NCBI GenBank assembly: GCA_963629305.1
Contig: CAVGIJ010000003.1
Coordinates: 1 to 64,000, forward strand
From: UBA1227 sp963629305
GTDB lineage: Bacteria > Bacillota > Clostridia > Oscillospirales > Acutalibacteraceae
Reading direction: 5' to 3'
Length of the DNA stretch: 64,000 bases
In this document: positions 41,087-49,129 of the stretch, one piece after another
Layout: the number at the start of each line of letters is the position of its first letter
Position numbering within the stretch: the first letter of the stretch is position 1
Notes under the pieces: generated by a model
What the model was told of the DNA's origin: nothing
Databases searched by the model: none
The model's input: the letters and a program-made list of their open reading frames with translations, nothing else
Program-made: the position numbers and the translations under genes

Positions 41087-43159
41087 TTATTCTGCCTCTG
41101 CTTTACTTGCTTCAATAACCTTAGCTGCAACCGGTTCCGGAGTTTCCTCATAACGTGCAAACTCAACTTCAAAGGAGCCCTTGCCTCTTGTTATTGAACG
41201 AAGTACTGTCGGGAAGTCTGCGATTTCAGCCATCGGCACTTCCGCAACGAGTCTTTGCATACCTTTCTTGCCCTCTATAGGCTCCATACCGAGTACACGG
41301 CCGCGTCTCTTTGTAATGTCGCCCATTATGTCTCCCATGTTTTCATCGGGAAGCTCTGCTGTAAGTGTTCCGATAGGTTCAAGAAGAACAGGATTTGCCT
41401 TTGGAATACCGTCCTTGTATGCAAGGGAGGCCGCTGTCTTGAAGGACATTTCGGATGAATCAACCGGATGGTATGAGCCGTCGTAAAGCGTAGCTTTAAG
41501 GCCAACCATAGGATAACCTGCGAGAACGCCTTTTGAAATAGAATCCTGAAGTCCTTTTTCTACAGCCGGGAAGAAGTTTTTCGGAACCGAACCGCCGAAT
41601 ACCTCCTCACAGAATTCAAGGCCATCACTGTCACATGGCTCAAAACGGATCCATACATCGCCGAACTGGCCGTGGCCGCCGGACTGCTTCTTATAGCGAC
41701 CCTGAACTTCAACTTTTTTCTTTATAGCTTCACGGTATGCAACCTTCGGAGGCGCAAGTTTAACATCTACGCCGAATTTTGCTTTAAGCTTTGCAACGAT
41801 AACGTCAATATGCTGCTCGCCGAGACCGGTGAGAATCTGCTCTTTTGTCTCCTTGTTTGTGGTAAATGTAATAGTCGGATCCTCTTCCATAAGCTTCAGA
41901 AGACCCTGTGCAATCTTCTCCTCGTCACCCTTCTTCACGGCCTTTACGGCTATAGGCATGCACGGTTTCGGAAGATTAAGTCCTTTGAGCTCAAGCGGAT
42001 TTTTAGCACTGGTGATTGTATCACCTGTTTTAATACCTGCAAGCTTCGTTATAATTCCGATGTCTCCGGCAATTATTTCTTTTGCATCCTCCTGCTTTCC
42101 GCCGTGCGGAAGAACAATCTTACCCATTCTCTCCGATTCGCCTGTTCTTGCACAGTAAGCCGGAGTGTCAGCGGTTATCTTACCCGAAATAACTTTAACG
42201 TATGAGAGCTTTCCTACGAACGGATCAGCAACTGTCTTAAAGCAGATAGCTGCAAGCGGTCCGTTTTCATCACACGGAAGTCTTACTTCCTCGCCGTTTG
42301 AATTAACGGCAACCTCTCCTGCTTTTGATGTTGCGGACGGTCCGAGATTTACAAGTCCGTCAAGAAGAAGGTCAACACCTTCAAGTGTTGCTCCCGAGCA
42401 TGCGTATACCGGATAAAGTGTACCCTCCGTAACGCCGTCAAGTAAAGCTGTCAACGCCTCAACCTCTGTAAACGGCTCGCCTGCAAAAAATTTCTCCATG
42501 AGCTCGTCACTTGCAGTCGCAACAGACTCATTGAACATATCTCTCATCTTATCGAGTTTTTCACTGTGTGGCATGTCAACCTGTGTTGCCCTGCCGTCTT
42601 TATATTCATAAGCTTTGTTCTGCGCAAAGTTTACTATATACTTAATTTTATTGTCCTCAATGTACGGAACAACAACCGGACAAAGTTTGTTTCCGTGAAT
42701 TTCCTGTAACTCCTCAAAAAGATTTCCGAAGTTTGCATTTTCGGCATCTGTTTTATTGATAACAAAAATCTTTGAAAGACTGCGTGCCTCGGCAGCCGCA
42801 AAAGCCTTTTCCGCACCAACATCATACTTTGCTTTTTCAGCATCTGTTACTATAAGCATACATCCCGCAGCTCTTGCACCCTCTGCGAGACCTCCGGCAA
42901 AATCAAAAAGACCCGGAGTGTCCAAAAGATTGATTTTAACGTCTTTCCACTCGAGACTTGCCACAGCACTCTGTAAGGTAGCTCCGCGTTTTTTCTCCTC
43001 GGGGTCAAAGTCCATAACCGTTGTTCCGTCGGATACCTTACCCAATCTGTCTGTTGCCCCGGCCACATAGAGCATAGCCTCACAAAGAGTGGTTTTTCCT
43101 CGTCCTGCGTGGCCTGCAACCGCAATGTTTCGAATGTTGTTTGAGTGATAGGTTTTCAC
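41087..43159 (-). CDS. EF-G-like translation GTPase (FusA paralogue)
   Basis: 690 residues from the GTG at 43159 behind AGGAGGA. Domains follow elongation factor G: a G domain, then domains II-V ending with LVAEVPMAEIADFPTVLRSI. The P-loop is GHAGRGKTT (residues 16-24), switch I RGATLQS, G3 DTPGLFDF and G4 NKTD. The G3 histidine that activates water in EF-G (DTPGH) is Leu, and the P-loop has Arg where EF-G has Ala. This fits the EF-G-like subfamily of unknown role rather than the essential fusA, which normally sits beside rpsL-rpsG-tuf. Monocistronic with its own terminator. Confidence 0.85.
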   Translation of the reverse strand: MKTYHSNNIRNIAVAGHAGRGKTTLCEAMLYVAGATDRLGKVSDGTTVMDFDPEEKKRGATLQSAVASLEWKDVKINLLDTPGLFDFAGGLAEGARAAGCMLIVTDAEKAKYDVGAEKAFAAAEARSLSKIFVINKTDAENANFGNLFEELQEIHGNKLCPVVVPYIEDNKIKYIVNFAQNKAYEYKDGRATQVDMPHSEKLDKMRDMFNESVATASDELMEKFFAGEPFTEVEALTALLDGVTEGTLYPVYACSGATLEGVDLLLDGLVNLGPSATSKAGEVAVNSNGEEVRLPCDENGPLAAICFKTVADPFVGKLSYVKVISGKITADTPAYCARTGESERMGKIVLPHGGKQEDAKEIIAGDIGIITKLAGIKTGDTITSAKNPLELKGLNLPKPCMPIAVKAVKKGDEEKIAQGLLKLMEEDPTITFTTNKETKEQILTGLGEQHIDVIVAKLKAKFGVDVKLAPPKVAYREAIKKKVEVQGRYKKQSGGHGQFGDVWIRFEPCDSDGLEFCEEVFGGSVPKNFFPAVEKGLQDSISKGVLAGYPMVGLKATLYDGSYHPVDSSEMSFKTAASLAYKDGIPKANPVLLEPIGTLTAELPDENMGDIMGDITKRRGRVLGMEPIEGKKGMQRLVAEVPMAEIADFPTVLRSITRGKGSFEVEFARYEETPEPVAAKVIEASKAEAE

Positions 43160-43328
43160 AAAAATTCCTCCTCGTATGTGGCAATTTTGCACAAATTTTG
43201 TCGTTGTTTTCACAAAGACTATGTACATTTTAACATACATCCATTTCCTGTTCAATACTTTAAAGAAAACATTATAGTCATACTTCTGTCAATCTTACTT
43301 TACAAGCGTATAACTTTATCAATCTACA

Positions 43329-43357
43329 TTGACACGAGCAACGAAAATGTATAAAAT
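43329..43357 (+). promoter_or_regulatory. Promoter of the epimerase-like gene
   Basis: TTGACA (43329-43334), 17 bases, TAAAAT (43352-43357); AAAGGAG lies nine bases before the ATG at 43427. Confidence 0.65.
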
Positions 43358-43426
43358 ATGTATGTTGTTCAAAAAACGAAAAATATGCAGATGAAATTTT
43401 GTATATCATAAAGGAGTTGTATTTCA

Positions 43427-44452
43427 ATGAAAATCTGTATGATCGGCGGAACCGGTCTTCTCGGTTGCGAGGCTGCTAAGCAGATGATCGCTAAAGGACA
43501 CCAGGTTTCAACAGTAGCACTTCCTCCGCTTCCGGAAGGAGCTCCAATCCCTGAGGAAATGGAAATCATCTTTAAGGACATCAACAAGGCAACTGACGCT
43601 GAGATCGAAGAATGGCTCAAGGGCGCAGACGCATTCGTTTTCGCAGCAGGCGTTGACGAGCGTGTTGAGTTCCCGCATCCTGTTGAGGAGTATTATCACA
43701 AGTACAATATTGCTCCCCTCGAGAGAATCTTCCCTATCTGTAAGAAAGTCGGCGTAAAGCACGCTACAGTTCTCGGTTCTTACTTTGCTTACCTTTCAAA
43801 GCAGCATCCTGAGAGAACAGACCTCAGAAAGAAGAACCCGTACTTCCGTTCACGTCTTGCTCAGGAGAAATTCTGTGAGGATTCATGCACAGACGACTTC
43901 TCAGTAGATGTACTTGAGCTTCCTTACATCTTCGGCACACAGCCGGGTCGTAAGCCGGTTTGGGTTATCCTCATTGAGCAGATCAAGATGATGGATAAAT
44001 GGCCGTTCACCATGTATCCGGCAGGTGGTACAGCAATGCTTACATGCCGTCAGGTTGGTGAAGTTATCTGCGGTTCTGCAACAAGAGACGCTAAGGGCTT
44101 CAATGCATTCCCAATCGGTATGTACAACATGAAGTGGAAACCATTCATGAAGATCGTTTACAACGCTCGTGGCATGGGTGCAAACAGACCAATCGTTTCT
44201 GTTCCTCCGATCGCTATGAAGTTCGGCGTTATCAAGATGTACATGTACTACAAGAAGAACGGAATCGAGTCAGGTATGTCTCCATTCTCAACTGCTGACG
44301 TAATGGATCTTGATATCTTCATCGATGATTACTATGCAAAGATGCTCGGTGCTACACCGGACGACATCGAAGCAGCTATCTTCGACTCAATCAAGATTTC
44401 TGAGGCTTCCTACAACGGAACTCTTAAGCTTCTTGAAATGAAGGGTGAATAA
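43427..44452 (+). CDS. NAD(P)-dependent epimerase/dehydratase-like (extended SDR) protein
   Basis: 341 residues. The nucleotide-binding start MKICMIGGTGLLGCEAAKQM is a Rossmann G-x-x-G-x-x-G. FVFAAGVDERVEFPHPVEEY and VKHATVLGSYFAYLSKQHPE occupy the usual SDR strand 4-5 positions, but a standard YxxxK is not clear; NPYFRSRLAQEKF is the nearest candidate. Codon use is strongly biased to AAG, ATC, TTC and GCT compared with its neighbours, which suggests high expression. Monocistronic with a strong terminator. The substrate is unknown. Confidence 0.72.
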   Translation: MKICMIGGTGLLGCEAAKQMIAKGHQVSTVALPPLPEGAPIPEEMEIIFKDINKATDAEIEEWLKGADAFVFAAGVDERVEFPHPVEEYYHKYNIAPLERIFPICKKVGVKHATVLGSYFAYLSKQHPERTDLRKKNPYFRSRLAQEKFCEDSCTDDFSVDVLELPYIFGTQPGRKPVWVILIEQIKMMDKWPFTMYPAGGTAMLTCRQVGEVICGSATRDAKGFNAFPIGMYNMKWKPFMKIVYNARGMGANRPIVSVPPIAMKFGVIKMYMYYKKNGIESGMSPFSTADVMDLDIFIDDYYAKMLGATPDDIEAAIFDSIKISEASYNGTLKLLEMKGE

Positions 44453-44481
44453 TTCTTCACATTACTTACATAAGTAGCTTT

Positions 44482-44517
44482 AATCCCCTTGCCGCTTTTG
44501 CGGCAAGGGGATTTTAT
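44482..44517 (+). terminator. Intrinsic terminator of the epimerase-like gene
   Basis: Perfect 14-bp stem AATCCCCTTGCCGC (44482-44495) with its complement (44500-44513) around a TTTT loop, then TTAT. Confidence 0.9.
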
Positions 44518-44551
44518 AGTATCCGACAACAGCCTAACAACACTCATAACA

Positions 44552-44583
44552 AAATACGGCAGACGACTTTGAGTCATCTGCCG
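44552..44583 (-). terminator. Terminator after aspS
   Basis: Inverted repeat around ACGGCAGACGACT and AGTCATCTGCCGT with a TTG loop (one G-T pair); the minus strand continues ATTTTG. 23 bases after the aspS stop. Confidence 0.65.
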
Positions 44584-44605
44584 TTAACTTTTCCAATCGG
44601 AATAC

Positions 44606-46390
44606 TTATTCCTGCGGAATATCCACTTTTATACCGAGTTCAAGAAGCTGGTCTTTATCTACCGCACTCGGACATGAAGTCATAGGTTCGGTTGCGTCCT
44701 TTATCTTCGGATACGCAACAACGTCACGAAGGGTGTCACAACGAAGCATCTGCATACAGAGACGATCAAGACCGATACCCATTCCACCGTGTGGCGGAGG
44801 TCCGAATTTAAATGCATCCAAAAGATAGCCGAATTTCTGATACGCCTCTTCTTTTGAAAGTCCGAGCAAATCAAAAATTCTGCTCTGGAGCTGTGGATCT
44901 GTTATACGTATTGAACCGGATGAGAGCTCAATACCGTTGAGAACAAGGTCGTATGCCTTTGCCCTTACGTTTGCCTTGTCAGATTCAAGATACGGGAGAC
45001 ACTCATCCATGGGTGCGGTAAACGGATGATGCATTGCCACAAAAGTACCGAGGTCTTCGTCCCAGTCAAAGAACGGGAATTCCGTTATCCAAAGAAGGTT
45101 GTACTTATCTGTCGGAATTATATCCAGTTTCTTTGCGACCTCTGTTCGAAGAGCGCCGAGGATGCTCATTACATGGTTGTTATTGGTATCGCCGATTATG
45201 AGAATAACATCGCCCGTATGTGCGTCTGCCTTTGTGAGTATCTCGTTCATCTTTTCTTCTGTGATAAACTTGCCAAACGACGATGAAATACCATCATCAT
45301 TGAGTCTTACCCAAGCAAGACCCTTGGCACCGATACCCTTTGCAAGATCGGTAAGTTTATCAATCTCTTTACGTGAAAGAGTTTTCACGGCGTCTTTTGC
45401 CGTAATTCCGCGAACAGAACCGCCTCCCGCTACAGCGGATTCAAACACCCCGAATCCACAATCTTTAACTGTTTCCGTAAGATCATACAGTTCCATTGCA
45501 TAGCGTGTGTCAGGCTTATCGGAACCGTAGCGCTCCATGGCTTCCTTATAGGTGAGTCTCGGGAGCGGCAGCTGAATATCAACATCTATAGCGTCTTTGA
45601 AGACTCTCTTCATGAAGCCTTCGCCTATGCTCAGTACATCCTCCATTTCAACAAAGGACATCTCAAGGTCAATCTGTGTGAATTCGGGCTGACGGTCCGC
45701 ACGAAGATCTTCATCACGGAAGCAACGTGCTATCTGCATATATCTGTCAAATCCGGCAACCATTGAAAGCTGCTTGTAAAGCTGAGGTGACTGCGGAAGT
45801 GCGTAGAAATCTCCCTTGTGGATACGGCTCGGAACAAGGAAGTCTCTTGCTCCCTCAGGAGTAGATTTTATGAGCATCGGGGTTTCAATTTCTATGAACC
45901 CGTTTTCATCAAAGTAATCGCGTGCGATCTTTGTTATCCTGTGTCTCATAAGAATATTTCTCTGAAGGTCAGGTCTGCGAAGATCAAGATATCTGTACTT
46001 AAGTCTTGTAAGCTCAGATGTCTGACAGTTTTCAACAATCTCAAACGGTGGTGTTTCCGACTTTCCGAGCACGCGAAGGTCTTTTACAAAGATTTCAATT
46101 TCACCTGTCGGAATCTCCGTATTTTTGGAAGATCTCTCACGTACAACGCCCTTTGCCATGAGGACAAATTCGGATCTCGCGGAAAATGCCTTGTCAAAAA
46201 TTTCCTTGTCGGTTGTGTCATCAAATGCAAGCTGAACAACGCCTGTTCTGTCACGAAGATCAATAAATATGAGAGCTCCGAGATCTCTCTGCTTTGCAAC
46301 CCAACCGCATACTACAACCTCTGAGCCGATATCCGAGGCTCTTAAGTTTCCGCAATAGTCAGTTCTTTTAAGGCCTGTCATTAAATCCAT
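44606..46390 (-). CDS. aspS: Aspartyl-tRNA synthetase
   Basis: 594 residues, the long bacterial form with GAD insertion. The OB anticodon domain has VCGWVAKQRDLGALIFIDLR; class II motif 2 is RCFRDEDLRADRQPEFTQID and motif 3 GLDRLCMQM. The catalytic FETPMLIKSTPEGARDFLVP-like motif appears as IETPMLIKSTPEGARDFLVP. The ATG overlaps the hisS stop by one base (TAATG). It may charge tRNA-Asn too in organisms lacking AsnRS; the sequence alone does not tell. Confidence 0.97.
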   Translation of the reverse strand: MDLMTGLKRTDYCGNLRASDIGSEVVVCGWVAKQRDLGALIFIDLRDRTGVVQLAFDDTTDKEIFDKAFSARSEFVLMAKGVVRERSSKNTEIPTGEIEIFVKDLRVLGKSETPPFEIVENCQTSELTRLKYRYLDLRRPDLQRNILMRHRITKIARDYFDENGFIEIETPMLIKSTPEGARDFLVPSRIHKGDFYALPQSPQLYKQLSMVAGFDRYMQIARCFRDEDLRADRQPEFTQIDLEMSFVEMEDVLSIGEGFMKRVFKDAIDVDIQLPLPRLTYKEAMERYGSDKPDTRYAMELYDLTETVKDCGFGVFESAVAGGGSVRGITAKDAVKTLSRKEIDKLTDLAKGIGAKGLAWVRLNDDGISSSFGKFITEEKMNEILTKADAHTGDVILIIGDTNNNHVMSILGALRTEVAKKLDIIPTDKYNLLWITEFPFFDWDEDLGTFVAMHHPFTAPMDECLPYLESDKANVRAKAYDLVLNGIELSSGSIRITDPQLQSRIFDLLGLSKEEAYQKFGYLLDAFKFGPPPHGGMGIGLDRLCMQMLRCDTLRDVVAYPKIKDATEPMTSCPSAVDKDQLLELGIKVDIPQE

Positions 46391-47760
46391 TATGCCTTAC
46401 CCCCAAAGATTGAATTAAAATCTATTCCTGATACATCTAGATTTTTGAACTCTTCACCGTCAAGGTCAAGAGAAATTTTTGAAACGGATTGTTTTATTGC
46501 AACGTCACAGAAGTCATCCGCAAAAGTTTCAAGCTTCATAGGCGTTATTTCACCGGTCTCCATATTTTTAAGCGAAACCTCTCCGCTTAGGAGTTCATCG
46601 TCACCGATAACAGCGACAAACTCAGCACCGATCTTGTTGGCATACTTCATCTGAGCCTTGATTCCTCTGCCGGATACATCGAACAGTGCAAACACGCCCT
46701 CCTCACGAAGGTGAGTTGCTATCTCGGCCGCTTTAAGACTTGCAGCTTCTCCGACCGGAGCCAAATATATGTTGCAGTGGTTGTCCTGCGGAAGTTCAAT
46801 GTTCTGAGACTCAAGAAGTAACATAAGTCTCTCCATACCCATGGCAAAACCGAGAGCCGGGATATGTGAGCCTCCGAGTTCTTCGCAAAGTCCGTCATAG
46901 CGTCCACCGCCGCAAACCGTTCCCTGTGCGCCTATGCCGGTTGCGACAAATTCAAACACGGTTCTTGTGTAGTAGTCGAGTCCGCGTACTATAGTCGGAT
47001 TGACCTTGTATGAAATATTCATGGCATCAAGGTATTTCTTAAGTCCGTCAAAATGCGCTTTGCAATCATCACAGAGATAATCAAGGACTGTCGGCGCACC
47101 TTTTGCTATTTCGCTGCATACCGGGCTCTTGCAGTCAAGTATTCTCATAGGATTGCGGTCAAGTCTGCCAAGGCATGTCTCACAGAGCTCGTCTCTGTGA
47201 CCCTCAAAGTACTCACGCAAAGCCTTCTGGTACGCGGCTCTGCACGTCGGACACCCTATTGAGTTTATCTGAAGTTCAAGATCCTTAACACCGAGGAATC
47301 CGAAGATTTCATTGGCAAGAGAGATAACCTCAGCATCTACAGCCGGACCCTCTGCGCCAAAACACTCAACTCCGAACTGGTGAAACTCACGGAGTCTGCC
47401 TGCCTGAGGTTTTTCATACCTGTAGCATGAAAGCTGGTAAAAGACCTTTTGCGGCATAGGTTCGTTGAAAAGTCCGTGCTCAAGGAATGATCTCACCGCG
47501 CCTGCGGTACCCTCGGGACGAAGAGTTATTGAACGCCCGCCCTTATCCTCAAAGGTGTACATCTCCTTTTGTACGACATCCGTGGTATCTCCCACAGATC
47601 TATTAAAAAGCTCCGTGTGTTCAAAAACCGGAGTACGAATTTCTTTAAAACCATAGTTCATCGCAATATCTGCGATCGTCTGCTCAATAAATCTCAGCTT
47701 ATGGCTATCCTTCGGCAATGTATCCTGCGTACCTTTTATCGCGTTTGTCAGCAATGCCAT
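46390..47760 (-). CDS. hisS: Histidyl-tRNA synthetase
   Basis: 456 residues. Class II motifs: KGTQDTLPKD at the start, motif 2 FYQLSCYRYEKPQAGRLREF, the histidine-specific RGLDYYTRTVFE and CGGGRYDGL, and motif 3 ALGFAMGMERL. Four cysteines lie in CETCLGRLDRN and CDDCKAHF. It starts the hisS-aspS operon from the promoter at 47796-47824. No T-box leader fits in the short upstream region. Confidence 0.97.
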   Translation of the reverse strand: MALLTNAIKGTQDTLPKDSHKLRFIEQTIADIAMNYGFKEIRTPVFEHTELFNRSVGDTTDVVQKEMYTFEDKGGRSITLRPEGTAGAVRSFLEHGLFNEPMPQKVFYQLSCYRYEKPQAGRLREFHQFGVECFGAEGPAVDAEVISLANEIFGFLGVKDLELQINSIGCPTCRAAYQKALREYFEGHRDELCETCLGRLDRNPMRILDCKSPVCSEIAKGAPTVLDYLCDDCKAHFDGLKKYLDAMNISYKVNPTIVRGLDYYTRTVFEFVATGIGAQGTVCGGGRYDGLCEELGGSHIPALGFAMGMERLMLLLESQNIELPQDNHCNIYLAPVGEAASLKAAEIATHLREEGVFALFDVSGRGIKAQMKYANKIGAEFVAVIGDDELLSGEVSLKNMETGEITPMKLETFADDFCDVAIKQSVSKISLDLDGEEFKNLDVSGIDFNSIFGGKA

Positions 47761-47795
47761 GATACAGCCTCCTTCAATTAGTCTTTAACCTGTAA

Positions 47796-47824
47796 ATTAT
47801 AATACATATAGCGGGGTTTTGCAA
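47796..47824 (-). promoter_or_regulatory. Promoter of hisS-aspS
   Basis: Minus strand: -35 TTGCAA (47819-47824), 17 bases, -10 TATAAT (47796-47801). Only about 30 bases separate the expected start from the ATG. Confidence 0.6.
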
Positions 47825-47831
47825 ACAAAAG

Positions 47832-47863
47832 ATAGCCTCCGTCCTATACGGCCGGAGGCTTTA
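47832..47863 (-). terminator. Terminator after mgsA
   Basis: Inverted repeat AGCCTCCG...CGGAGGCT with a short loop (about 47836-47862), followed on the minus strand by ATCTTTTG. About 18 bases after the mgsA stop. Confidence 0.6.
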
Positions 47864-47880
47864 ATTTGCAATCCAAAATT

Positions 47881-48294
47881 TTATTTTTTATTGTTTTTAG
47901 GATTTACAATATCACGCCAGTCAAGGTCTCCGCGTGCAAGAGCATGGATGAGCGCTTCCGCTGTAGCAATATTTGTCGCAACAGGGATGTTGTGAACGTT
48001 GCAAAGTCTTAAAAGATTTGCTTCGTTTGGCTCACTTGGCTTTGGGTTAAGAGGATCTCCGAACATGAGGAGAAGGTCTATCTCATTGCATGCTATGCGT
48101 GACGCAATCTGCTGCTCTCCGCCCTGTGCGCCGCTTAAAAATTTATGTATCTCAAGTCCGGTCGCCTCTTCGACAATCTTTCCTGTTGTGCCTGTTGCAC
48201 AGATATTGTGCTGACTTAAAATTCCGCAATAAGCAATGCAGAACTGTGTCATCAATTCTTTTTTTACATCATGTGCGATTAAAGCTATATTCAT
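47881..48294 (-). CDS. mgsA: Methylglyoxal synthase
   Basis: 137 residues. IALIAHDVKKELM has the phosphate-binding His-Asp-x-Lys motif, ATGTTGKIVEEATGL the Thr-Gly-Thr loop, and FLSGAQGGEQQIASRI plus PLNPKPSEPNEANLLRLCNV-HNIPVATN the catalytic core. It converts dihydroxyacetone phosphate to methylglyoxal, a phosphate-sensitive bypass of lower glycolysis. It follows minD, as in other Clostridia, but has its own promoter (48337-48365). Confidence 0.95.
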   Translation of the reverse strand: MNIALIAHDVKKELMTQFCIAYCGILSQHNICATGTTGKIVEEATGLEIHKFLSGAQGGEQQIASRIACNEIDLLLMFGDPLNPKPSEPNEANLLRLCNVHNIPVATNIATAEALIHALARGDLDWRDIVNPKNNKK

Positions 48295-48336
48295 AATTAA
48301 CCTAAGCCCCCTGATAGCTTTCTGTATGTGCTGTTC

Positions 48337-48365
48337 ATTTTATCACATTTTTTATGTTTCATCAA
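48337..48365 (-). promoter_or_regulatory. Promoter of mgsA
   Basis: Minus strand: -35 TTGATG (48360-48365), 17 bases, -10 TAAAAT (48337-48342), between minD and mgsA. Confidence 0.55.
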
Positions 48366-48386
48366 TATGTTTTTTGTAAAAAATGT

Positions 48387-49115
48387 CTAAAGGCTAAGCG
48401 GTATATTTTCACCATTCATCCTTTTTATTATTCTCTTGACGGCTTTCACGCTTGGAAGTGCCGGATCAATAAGTTCACCGTTTAAAATTGACAGTGACAG
48501 ATCCATATCATCCGGCACGACGCCTATAAGCTGAACTCCCGTTGCGTCTATAACGTCATCAATGTTGAGAGCCCGTCCGTTTGTCACGGTGTTCTTTTTG
48601 AACCGGTTTATTATAAGTCTTGACGGAACTGACATATCCGCTGCTTTTCTTGCAGCCACGGCCGCGCTTCTCACACACACGAAGTCCGGTGTGGAAATAA
48701 TAAATACCGAATCCGCGGCACTGAGTGTGAGTTTCAAGATATCCCCCACGCCCGCCGGGCAGTCAAGAATAATAAAGTCAAAATCGTTGTCATAAAAAGA
48801 AATAAGTTTTTTAATGTCATTTTCGGAGGCGGATACATCGCCGATTGGCGCCGCAAGAAGATATGGTCCTTTTGTTTTAAGCAATGCTGTTTCCGGGTCA
48901 CATTTTTCGGTTATAACATCATACCAATCATAGAGAACCATGTCACTTACTGACAGCATGATATCAAGAGTGCGAAGCGATATGTCAAAATCAATCATCA
49001 AAACCTTCTTGTTCTGTGAACTGAGAAGTTTAGCGAAAGTTGTCGAAAGCGTTGACTTTCCCACCCCTCCCTTTCCGGAGGTAAACAGGATTTTTTTCGC
49101 CTTTGTCTGTTCCAT
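48387..49115 (-). CDS. minD: MinD-like septum-site ATPase
   Basis: 242 residues. Deviant Walker A SGKGGVGKST, switch I DFDISLRTLDIML and Walker B FIILDCPAGVGD fit MinD. The C-terminal amphipathic helix that attaches MinD to membranes is plausible at VKRIIKRMNGENI. It is 14 bases after the class B PBP gene, taking the place where minC-minD often follow mreD. No minC or minE is in the window. Confidence 0.85.
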   Translation of the reverse strand: MEQTKAKKILFTSGKGGVGKSTLSTTFAKLLSSQNKKVLMIDFDISLRTLDIMLSVSDMVLYDWYDVITEKCDPETALLKTKGPYLLAAPIGDVSASENDIKKLISFYDNDFDFIILDCPAGVGDILKLTLSAADSVFIISTPDFVCVRSAAVAARKAADMSVPSRLIINRFKKNTVTNGRALNIDDVIDATGVQLIGVVPDDMDLSLSILNGELIDPALPSVKAVKRIIKRMNGENIPLSL

Positions 49116-49129
49116 AAATTTGCCTCCCG

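Noticed and set aside
47761..47880. T-box regulator before hisS
   Set aside because: A promoter at 47796-47824 leaves only about 30 bases of leader, too short for a T-box; no specifier stem or T-box sequence seen.
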